Shown: positions 13,944 through 19,380 of the stretch, in pieces | How positions within the stretch are numbered: position 1 is the first letter of the stretch | How the letters are laid out: every line of letters begins with the position of its first letter | NCBI GenBank assembly: GCA_046306335.1 | Contig: JBKDXM010000098.1 | Coordinates: 1 to 19,380 of the forward strand | Source: UBA2386 sp046306335 | GTDB lineage: Bacteria > Planctomycetota > UBA1135 > UBA2386 | Length of the DNA: 19,380 bases | Direction of reading: 5' to 3' | Translations under genes and position numbers: made by a program | Notes under the pieces: model-generated | The model's database searches: none | Seen by the model: only the letters and a program-made list of their open reading frames with translations | Told to the model about the DNA's origin: nothing

Positions 13944-14558
13944 TCAGTTGCGCAGCACGACGTCGAAGCTGATCGACGGCGTGGCCTGGTTGCTCGTGCT
14001 GTTGAAGCCGATCGTGATGCGGCGGGTCATGCCGATGGTGTCGACGCGGAGGCCGCGGGGGTTCGCGCTGCCGGCGGCGACGCCGCGCGCCATCACCAGC
14101 TCGCCCACGATCGCCCCCATGGAGTCCACCACGCGCCGCACGAGGAGCCGATCGGCGTCGCGCGTGACGACCTCGTAGGTCGTCCAGCAGCCGTCGCGCT
14201 GGCGCTGTTCGAGCGGCAGGCTGGGGTCGTCGGCCCCCCACGACGTCACGCCGCCGGGCAGCGTGATCGGCCGTTGCATCCGGATGACCTGGTTGCCGTC
14301 GCCTGCAGTCGTGACGAAGAACCGGCCGGCATTCGAGGACTGGGCGATGTCCTCGCGCATGCAGAGGCTGGATTCGCGCATCTGCCCGGTCGTCCTCACG
14401 GCGCTGATCGCGCGCTCGTGGCCATTGCGGCTGACGGAGACCATCGCCACGGCCGCCAGACAGACCAGCACGCTGAGGGCGACGGCGATGACGATCTCGA
14501 CCATCGAGAAGCCCCGCTCGCCGCCGCGCGGGCCGTACACGGTGAGCGCAGCGTTCAT
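13944..14558 (-). CDS. PilW/GspJ-like prepilin
   Basis: The 204-residue protein has a clean type IV prepilin leader: GGERG then FSMVEIVIAVALSVLVCLAA, with cleavage after Gly16, N-methylatable Phe17 and the conserved Glu at +5 (Glu21). The rest is beta-rich, with WTTYEVVTRDADRLLVRRVVD (146-166) similar to the strand pair of PilW/GspJ pseudopilins. Two Cys residues lie outside the leader (Cys66 and Cys145). It would be processed by a prepilin peptidase and act as a minor pilin or pseudopilin that starts or caps a filament in the inner membrane. The ATG overlaps the stop of the preceding prepilin gene as ATGA. The PilX-like gene starts 32 nt downstream. Confidence 0.85.
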   Translation of the reverse strand: MNAALTVYGPRGGERGFSMVEIVIAVALSVLVCLAAVAMVSVSRNGHERAISAVRTTGQMRESSLCMREDIAQSSNAGRFFVTTAGDGNQVIRMQRPITLPGGVTSWGADDPSLPLEQRQRDGCWTTYEVVTRDADRLLVRRVVDSMGAIVGELVMARGVAAGSANPRGLRVDTIGMTRRITIGFNSTSNQATPSISFDVVLRN

Positions 14559-14950
14559 CGATCGGCCCGGAAAGTGCCGATCCGGGCGACCTCGAGCCCG
14601 TTGTCGAGGCGACTCAGCGCCAAGGTGACGTCGATGCCGCTGATGCCGACGCGGGTGGCCGTCAACTGCACGCGGTGGGAGCTCTGCGCCGCCGTGCCAC
14701 GGTCGAAGAACACGTTGCCGTTCATGGCCAGGACGGCAGCGTTGTCCTGCGCATCGAGGCTCGACAGCACGCCCTCGAGGAACCGCGTGCCGGTGTTGAT
14801 CTGCTGGCTACGGGACGTGTTCTGCATGCTCGTGCCGAGCACCCCGGCGACGGCCGTGAGCCCGGTGGCCAGCAGGGCGATGGCGATGCCGACTTCGATC
14901 AACATGCTGCCCTTCTCGGCGTGCAGCCCTTGCGTCGGGTCTTGGTTCAT
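14555..14950 (-). CDS. PilV/GspI-like prepilin
   Basis: The 131-residue protein has a prepilin leader HAEKG then SMLIEVGIAIALLATGLTAVAG, with cleavage after Gly14 and Glu19 at +5. Ser at +1 is less common than Phe or Met but is known in minor pilins. The short mature domain has a QQINTGTRFLEGVLSSLDAQ helix (50-69) and then strands (VQLTATRVGISGIDVTLALS), like PilV/GspI. It is the first gene of the minor-pilin operon and its stop overlaps the PilW-like start. The ATG at 14950 is chosen because GAGGA lies about 10 nt upstream. An in-frame ATG 15 nt earlier, and a long Arg-rich frame beyond it, are less likely. Confidence 0.82.
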   Translation of the reverse strand: MNQDPTQGLHAEKGSMLIEVGIAIALLATGLTAVAGVLGTSMQNTSRSQQINTGTRFLEGVLSSLDAQDNAAVLAMNGNVFFDRGTAAQSSHRVQLTATRVGISGIDVTLALSRLDNGLEVARIGTFRADR

Positions 14951-15276
14951 GGCGCGCGTCCTCATACGGCCGCATATCGGCGGCGCACACGGCCGCTGCG
15001 CGTCCGCGCGGATCCCGACCCGCTGCGGCGCGCCACCCGGTCGATGCCATGGCGAGCGGGAGCGATCCCGCGATGGGACGACGGACGGAGTCGGCTCAAG
15101 CCGAGCGTCGCAAGGCTGGTCAGCAGCTGGCGACGCACGGCGCCGCGGCGGGTGCGCGCCCCGCCGCCGCCGGGACGCTGCGGCAACGGGTCCGACGCGG
15201 CCCCCTCGCTGGCGGGCATGGCGCTCGCAGACTCCGAGCACCGACCATCGGGCAGGAGCGTTGCCGGAACGCAGGG

Positions 15277-15284
15277 GCTACCAT
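15277..15284 (+). promoter_or_regulatory. Candidate -10 box of the kinase gene
   Basis: GCTACCAT shares the GCTANNNT form with boxes upstream of the permease and acetyltransferase genes. A start about 7 nt downstream would give a leader of about 60 nt holding the hairpin at 15301-15329. No clear -35 is seen. Confidence 0.25.
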
Positions 15285-15300
15285 CGGCGTCGTTGCCGTC

Positions 15301-15329
15301 GGTCGGCGGTGCGCTGCGGAGCGCCGACC
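15301..15329 (+). promoter_or_regulatory. Leader hairpin upstream of the kinase gene
   Basis: GGTCGGCG and CGCCGACC form a perfect 8-bp stem around 13 nt. Alternatively, the inner GCGCT and AGCGC pair around a GCGG tetraloop beneath a GGTCG/CGACC stem. It ends 22 nt before the ATG at 15352 and only 8 nt before the weak AGGAA ribosome site. It could affect translation or mark an operator. Confidence 0.35.
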
Positions 15330-15351
15330 GCGACGCCAGGAACCGCTGCGC

Positions 15352-18300
15352 ATGACCGACCCCAGCCAGCCAGGAGCTCGACTCGAACAGGCCTTCGCGC
15401 TGCTCTTGCAGTCGCCGCCGGCGACGAAGGCGGCTGCCGACCGGCTGCTGGCGGACCACCCCGAGTTGCGCGACCTGTTGGCCCCCATGCTCGGGCAGGT
15501 CGCGGATGGGGAGGCGGACGACGGCCAGGCGATCGGCGACTTCCGCCTGGTGCGGGAGCTCGGCCGCGGCGGCATGGGCGTCGTGTACGAAGGCTGGCAA
15601 CGCTCCCTCGGTCGGCGTGTGGCCGTCAAGATCCTGGCGCCGGGGCTCGCGGCCAATCCCTCGGCAGTCGCCCGCTTCCGTCGCGAGGCGGCGGCCGCCG
15701 CCCGCATGCGGCATCCGCACATCGTCGAAGTCCACGACTTCGGCACGGACGCCGGCCAGCACTTCTTCGCCATGCAGTTCGTCGACGGCATGCCGCTGCA
15801 CGACTGCATGGAGCGGTTCCGGGCGCCGGACGCGGCCGTCACCCTCGTCGCGCAAGTCACCGACGCGCTCGCGCACGCGCACGAACACGGGTTGATCCAC
15901 CGCGACGTCAAGCCGGCGAACGTGCTGGTGCGCGCGGACGGCGAAGCGCTGCTCGCCGACTTCGGCATCGCCCGCGACGAAGCCCTGCCGTCCTTGACGC
16001 AGGACGGCGGCTTCCTCGGCACGCTCGACTATGCATCGCCCGAGCAGGTGCGTGGCGAGCGCGTCGACGCGCGCACCGACGTCTGGTCGGTCGGCGTGCT
16101 GCTGTACCGATTGATCGCCGGCGAGCATCCGTTTCCGGGCACGACCAGGGCGTCGCTGACGCACCAGATCCTCGCGACGGAGCCCGCTTCGCTGCGCGGC
16201 CGCAGTGGCGTCAGCGACGATCTCGCGGCCGTCGTCGACCAGGCGCTGCGGAAGGAACGCCACCTGCGGTACGAGTCGGCGAGCTCGCTGCTGCGCGACC
16301 TGCGGGCGCTGCAGCAAGGCGGCCCGGTTTCCGCCCGGCTGCCCGGCCCCGGCGAGAAGCTGCGCCGCTGGCTGCGGCGGGAACCCTGGCAGGCGACTGC
16401 GGTCGGCGCGCTGGTCGCGGGACTCGCCGCGAGCGCCATCGGCTTCGTGCGGGCTTCGGAACGCGCGGACGCTGCGCGCCAGGCGGAGCAGTTGGCGAAG
16501 GACACGCTCGCCAACTTCGACCGGCTGTCGGGTCTCGTGCTCTACGACCAGGCGGTGGCGGCCGAAGCGGCGCTGTTCCCCGCCTGGCCGTCGGCGCTGC
16601 CCGGGCTGCGCGACTGGCAGCAGCGGCACCTGGCTCCGCTGGAGCGGCTGCGCGTTTCGGTCGCCGCGCCGCTCGGCCGACTGCGACCGCTGGCGCGCCA
16701 GCGGACCGCGGCGGAGGCCGCCGCGGATCGGGCGGCGAACCCCGCGCTACCGGACCTGCAGGCAGCCGAACGCGACCTCGCCTGGCTGCGCCAGATCGCC
16801 GCGGCGACGACGGCGCCGCGCGTCGAACCGCCGACGCTGCCGCCGGAGTACGCGACGGCCGACGCCACGCTGCTCAACGAAGCCGCTTGGGTCCGCGTGG
16901 CGCCGCAGGCGGCCAACCGCCTGCGCGACGACGACGCGGCGCTCGGCCTCGCCCTGGCGGTCGCGGCGAGCGCGCGCGCCGCCGGCACCGCGGCCGAACC
17001 CAACGCGCTCGACACGCTGGCATGGGCGCTGCTGGCCAACGGCCGCACCGCCGAAGCCCGCGCCGCCAGCGCGCGCGCCCGTGCGACGGCGCCCCCCGAC
17101 GCAGCCGCCGCCTTCGCCGGCTACGAGGAACTGCTGGTCGCCGCCATCGACGGACTGGCCGCACGGATCACGGCGGCCGGCGACCAGGCACGGACTCTGT
17201 CGGCGCGCATCGACGCCGGCGGTCCGCTGCGCTTCGACGACCCGGCGCAGCAGTTCCTCGTCGACGCGCTCACCGACCTCAAGGGCAAGCTCGACGGGCC
17301 GCTGCAGGTGCGCGCCCGCTCGGTCGCGCGCAGGATCGCCTTCGCCAGCTGCGTGCGCGAGGCCACGTTCGCGCATCCGCAGGCGCCGGCGTCGTGGCCG
17401 GAGGCCCGGGCGGCGATCGCGGCGAATCCCAGGTACCAGGGCGCCGCCATTTCGCTCGCCGACGACGAGGTGCTCGGCCTCGTGCCGATGGGCGCGAACC
17501 CGGCGACGGGGCTCTGGGAGTTCTACGATCTGGCCAGCGCGTGGGATGGAGCGCAGGACCCCGCGACGCTGCCGATCCCGCGCCACGACCGCGACGGCCG
17601 CATCCCCGTGGCAACGTCGACCGGCATCGTGTTCGTGCTGCTACCGGGCGGCATCGTCAACATCGGCTCGCAAGCGACCGACCCGCAAGCCCCGCACCAC
17701 GACCCCGAGACGCAGAACTTCACGGGTCCGGTGCAGCAGGTCGCCCTCGCGCCGTTCCTGCTCGCACGCCACGAACTGACGCGCGCGCAATGGGCCCGGC
17801 TATGCCTCGACGACGACATGGAGCGCGAGCCGAGCGGCTTCCCCGACGGCCACGTCGACACCACCGGTTATCGCGTCGACGGCACGCATCCGGTCGAACG
17901 CGTCAACTGGCTGATGACCGACCGCCTGCTGCGCCAACATGGGCTGACCTTCCCGACCGAGGCCCAGTGGGAGTACGCCTGCCGCGCCGGCACCGACACG
18001 CCGTGGTGGAGCGGGTCCGGGCGGGATTCCCTGGCCGGCGCGGCGAACGTCTACGACGTCGCCGCCGACCGCCGCAGCCTCATGCAGCAGGTGCACGAGG
18101 CGTTCGACGACGGCCACGACCTGCACGCGCCCGTCGGTTCCTTCCGCGCCAACCCGTTCGGCTTCCACGACATGCACGGCAACGTCGGCGAGTGGTGCAG
18201 CGACGCGCCGAGCTACAACGGCATCGGCTTTCGGCCGGGCGACGGCGCCCGGCGGGCGTCGGAGCGCCAGGGCGACCGGGCGATGCGAGGCGGCAGCTAC

Positions 18301-18408
18301 CAGCAGACGGCGTGGTCTTGCCGCAGCAGCACATGGGTGTTCGGCGCGCTCGAGGAGCGCGTCCTCGACTTGGGGGTCCGGCCCGCGCGACGACTTGGCC
18401 CGCGGTGA
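15352..18408 (+). CDS. Membrane Ser/Thr protein kinase fused to a SUMF1/FGE-like domain
   Basis: The 1018-residue protein has an N-terminal Hanks-type kinase (63-320) with all catalytic motifs: GRGGMGVV (71-78), AVK with Lys93, HRDVKPANVL (183-192), DFG (203-205), SPE (229-231) and DVWSVGVLLY (243-252). Before it is a short helix pair, LLADHPELRDLLAPML, common in planctomycete kinases. A transmembrane helix (about 347-366) is followed by a long Ala-rich helical part with a TPR-like unit NALDTLAWALLANGRTAEAR (551-570). The C-terminus (760-1015) is an FGE-sulfatase/SUMF1-like domain: VNIGSQATD, TFPTEAQWEYACRAGTDTPW, HGNVGEWCSD and RGGSY. One of the two catalytic cysteines of true FGE appears replaced, so it is more likely a binding or sensor module. 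It is transcribed away from the pilin operon and is followed by a sigma factor gene. Confidence 0.92.
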   Translation: MTDPSQPGARLEQAFALLLQSPPATKAAADRLLADHPELRDLLAPMLGQVADGEADDGQAIGDFRLVRELGRGGMGVVYEGWQRSLGRRVAVKILAPGLAANPSAVARFRREAAAAARMRHPHIVEVHDFGTDAGQHFFAMQFVDGMPLHDCMERFRAPDAAVTLVAQVTDALAHAHEHGLIHRDVKPANVLVRADGEALLADFGIARDEALPSLTQDGGFLGTLDYASPEQVRGERVDARTDVWSVGVLLYRLIAGEHPFPGTTRASLTHQILATEPASLRGRSGVSDDLAAVVDQALRKERHLRYESASSLLRDLRALQQGGPVSARLPGPGEKLRRWLRREPWQATAVGALVAGLAASAIGFVRASERADAARQAEQLAKDTLANFDRLSGLVLYDQAVAAEAALFPAWPSALPGLRDWQQRHLAPLERLRVSVAAPLGRLRPLARQRTAAEAAADRAANPALPDLQAAERDLAWLRQIAAATTAPRVEPPTLPPEYATADATLLNEAAWVRVAPQAANRLRDDDAALGLALAVAASARAAGTAAEPNALDTLAWALLANGRTAEARAASARARATAPPDAAAAFAGYEELLVAAIDGLAARITAAGDQARTLSARIDAGGPLRFDDPAQQFLVDALTDLKGKLDGPLQVRARSVARRIAFASCVREATFAHPQAPASWPEARAAIAANPRYQGAAISLADDEVLGLVPMGANPATGLWEFYDLASAWDGAQDPATLPIPRHDRDGRIPVATSTGIVFVLLPGGIVNIGSQATDPQAPHHDPETQNFTGPVQQVALAPFLLARHELTRAQWARLCLDDDMEREPSGFPDGHVDTTGYRVDGTHPVERVNWLMTDRLLRQHGLTFPTEAQWEYACRAGTDTPWWSGSGRDSLAGAANVYDVAADRRSLMQQVHEAFDDGHDLHAPVGSFRANPFGFHDMHGNVGEWCSDAPSYNGIGFRPGDGARRASERQGDRAMRGGSYQQTAWSCRSSTWVFGALEERVLDLGVRPARRLGPR

Positions 18409-18432
18409 AGGCCTTGGGCCGGCCGGGACGCC

Positions 18433-18467
18433 TTGACATTGCCGTCGGCACACAGACCATGACCGGA
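18433..18467 (+). promoter_or_regulatory. Promoter-like TTGACA module upstream of the sigma factor gene
   Basis: TTGACA (18433-18438) begins 34 nt before the ATG at 18467, and CCGTCG then CACAC follow in the same order as at 1931. GACCAT (18455-18460) after a 16-nt spacer is a poor -10. No Shine-Dalgarno precedes the ATG, so a leaderless message is plausible. It gives the sigma factor its own promoter although the kinase gene ends only 58 nt upstream. Confidence 0.5.
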
Positions 18468-19090
18468 TGGACGCGTCGTCGGATCCGACTCCGGCCCTGC
18501 TGGAGCGCTGGCATCGCGGTGACGAAGCGGCCCTCTCGACGCTGATCGAGATCCACATCGAGTGGCTGCGCGCCCAGGCGGAGAAACGCTTGGGCGAGTT
18601 CCTGAAGTCGCGCGGCAACGTCGACGACTACGTGCAGGACGCGATGCTCGACTTCCTGCGCAATGCGCCGCGCTTCCAGGTCCGCGACGGCAGCCAGTTC
18701 CGGTCCCTCCTCGCCCGCGTGCTCGAGAACACGCTGAGGGACCGCAACGACTGGTTCCGGGCCAAGCGCCGCGACCTGGCTCGCGATCGCAAGCTGCCAA
18801 CCGACAGCGTGCTGCCCCTCGACCCCGCCTTGCAGCGGAGCACCACGCCGAGTCGCGATGTCGGGCGCACGGAACTGCGCGACTGGGTGCGCCTTGGACT
18901 GGAGATGCTCGACGGCGAAGACCGCAAGATCCTCTTGGCGCGCGAGTACGAGGACCGCTCGTTCGTCGAGATCGGAGCGGAGCTGGGCATGTCGGCGAAC
19001 GCCGTGCGGATGCGCTGGGTGCGGGCGCTGGAACGGCTTGCGAAGGTCATGCAGACGATGCGCAACGGTGGGGTACCAGAAGAGACCTGA
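18467..19090 (+). CDS. ECF-like RNA polymerase sigma factor
   Basis: The 207-residue protein has the two-domain layout of small sigma-70 factors. Region 2 spans about 12-100, with LLERWHRGDEAALSTLIEIH, then DDYVQDAMLDFLRNAPRF (53-70, the core-binding and -10 part) and FRSLLARVLENTLRDRNDWFRAKRR (78-102). Region 4 spans about 135-195, with LGLEMLDGEDRKILLAREYEDRSF followed by the helix-turn-helix VEIGAELGMSANAVRMRWVRALERL (167-191). It fits the planctomycete ECF groups found next to Ser/Thr kinases, although there the sigma gene often comes first. No anti-sigma gene is visible, so the kinase upstream is the best candidate for control, by phosphorylation or a shared signal. It converges on the partial gene at the right edge. 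Confidence 0.88.
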   Translation: MDASSDPTPALLERWHRGDEAALSTLIEIHIEWLRAQAEKRLGEFLKSRGNVDDYVQDAMLDFLRNAPRFQVRDGSQFRSLLARVLENTLRDRNDWFRAKRRDLARDRKLPTDSVLPLDPALQRSTTPSRDVGRTELRDWVRLGLEMLDGEDRKILLAREYEDRSFVEIGAELGMSANAVRMRWVRALERLAKVMQTMRNGGVPEET

Positions 19091-19128
19091 TCGCTCGATT
19101 GTTGTTCCCCCGGCCGCAGCCGCAGGCA

Positions 19129-19148
19129 GCGGCACTCCCGCGTGCCGC
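19129..19148. terminator. Possible hairpin between the sigma gene and the right-edge gene
   Basis: GCGGCAC and GTGCCGC form a 7-bp perfect stem around a 6-nt loop in the 64-nt gap between convergent stops. No T-run follows on either strand, so termination here is plausible but unproven. Confidence 0.35.
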
Positions 19149-19154
19149 CGGCCC

Positions 19155-19380
19155 CTACGCGCCGACCGCCGCCGGCGCGCCCGGTGCCGCCGGCGCGCCC
19201 GGTGCGCCCGGTGCGCCCGGTGCCTCCGCCGCCGGCTCACCGACGCGGCGGCTGCCGTCGCTGCTGAGTGGATGGATGCTGTGCAGGCCGAAGTCCTGCC
19301 GCCACCGCTGCAGTTCGACCGTCGTCAGGCTGCGCGGGATGAGGTTCAGGTGCACGGCCGGGCTCTTGTCCTCCTTGTCG
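19155..19380 (-). CDS. C-terminal end of an unrecognised protein with a Gly-Ala-Pro tail
   Basis: The last 75 codons of a minus-strand gene enter from the right edge and end at a TAG (19157-19155). The visible part starts DKEDKSPAVHLNLIPRSLTT and continues VELQRWRQDFGLHSIHPLS, then turns into a low-complexity tail of EAPGAPGAPGAPAAPGAP type. The GTG at 19355 is an in-frame start candidate, but the frame stays open upstream of it and no close ribosome site is seen, so a longer gene beyond the window is more likely. I do not recognise the family. The tail is probably unstructured and reflects a slippage-prone DNA repeat. The gene converges on the sigma factor gene. Confidence 0.55.
   Translation of the reverse strand, partial: DKEDKSPAVHLNLIPRSLTTVELQRWRQDFGLHSIHPLSSDGSRRVGEPAAEAPGAPGAPGAPAAPGAPAAVGA
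19168..19221. repeat. Short tandem repeat coding for Gly-Ala-Pro
   Basis: Two perfect 18-nt copies (GCCGCCGGCGCGCCCGGT) are followed by two perfect 9-nt copies (GCGCCCGGT), in frame with the minus-strand gene. Unit lengths are multiples of three, so copy-number change would alter tail length without a frameshift. Confidence 0.85.

Larger units (their letters stand above)
14951..15351. other. 401-nt divergent intergenic region between the pilin and kinase genes
   Basis: No convincing gene was found. The open frames running through it on both strands are Arg/Ala/Pro-rich and lack starts with ribosome binding sites. It must hold promoters in both directions. On the minus strand TATGAG and a GAGGA lie just before the pilin ATG. 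On the plus strand GCTACCAT (15277-15284) and a strong hairpin (15301-15329) precede the kinase. No TTGACA is present. Confidence 0.6.

Noticed and set aside
14951..15241. N-terminal extension of the first prepilin gene up to 15241
   Set aside because: It would bury the prepilin leader behind about 100 Arg/Pro-rich residues, which would block normal processing.
15049..15351. N-terminal extension of the kinase gene from 15049
   Set aside because: The extra residues are Arg/Ala-rich without a domain and the region contains a strong hairpin; the ATG at 15352 begins the usual kinase N-terminal helix pair.
14274..18545. A 1423-codon open frame overlapping the prepilin and kinase genes
   Set aside because: It crosses the pilin genes, the divergent gap and the kinase in a frame with no recognisable motif; it is a composition artefact.
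1..19380. CRISPR array, tRNA, rRNA, insertion sequence or phage genes
   Set aside because: I looked for regularly spaced repeats, tRNA-like CCA ends, transposase motifs and terminal inverted repeats and saw none; the window is almost fully occupied by protein genes.

Overview
The window is very GC-rich (roughly 70% by eye) and densely coded, with codons strongly biased to G/C in third positions. The gene content points to a planctomycete or a close relative. It has a Ser/Thr kinase fused to a SUMF1/FGE-type domain, a small ECF-like sigma factor right behind it, a prepilin operon with a giant minor pilin, and a Wzm/Wzt surface-polysaccharide locus. The taxonomic call is inference (about 70% sure); no rRNA or other marker gene is present.

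Region 1 (1-10190) is a surface-glycan locus, almost all on the minus strand. Read in transcription order from 10190 leftwards it holds an ABC-2 polysaccharide permease (Wzm-like), its ATPase with a C-terminal Wzt glycan-binding domain, an AsnB-type amidotransferase, a GT2 glycosyltransferase, a short GT4-like glycosyltransferase, a polysaccharide pyruvyltransferase-family protein and a TylF-like methyltransferase. Most junctions overlap (TGATG, GTGA, ATGA) or are under 10 nt, so this is one operon for making, decorating and exporting a glycan by the ABC-transporter route. Next comes a small plus-strand coiled-coil gene (1966-2322). Divergent from it is a large multi-domain glycosyltransferase that runs off the left edge (1-1874). 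It is open to the edge of the window and has a GT2-like domain, a GT42/DUF115-like domain and perhaps a third domain.

Region 2 (10191-11369, plus strand) holds a RimJ/RimL-type GNAT acetyltransferase and a small putative lipoprotein.

Region 3 (11415-14950, minus strand) is a minor-pilin operon: a PilV/GspI-like prepilin, a PilW/GspJ-like prepilin, a 627-residue PilX-like protein with an inserted beta-solenoid-like section and calcium-loop-like motifs, and a secreted protein with a GlyGly-CTERM-like tail. No pilus ATPase, platform protein or prepilin peptidase lies in the window.

Region 4 (15352-19090, plus strand) diverges from the pilin operon across a 401-nt gap. It holds the kinase-TM-FGE protein and then a sigma factor gene. 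The 3' end of an unrecognised gene with a Gly-Ala-Pro repeat tail enters from the right edge on the minus strand.

The best non-coding signal is a promoter-like module, TTGACA followed by CCGTCG-N-CACAC. It is seen only twice, about 35 nt upstream of the start codons of the coiled-coil gene and the sigma factor gene. It suggests leaderless, possibly co-regulated transcripts. No CRISPR array, tRNA, rRNA or insertion sequence was seen.
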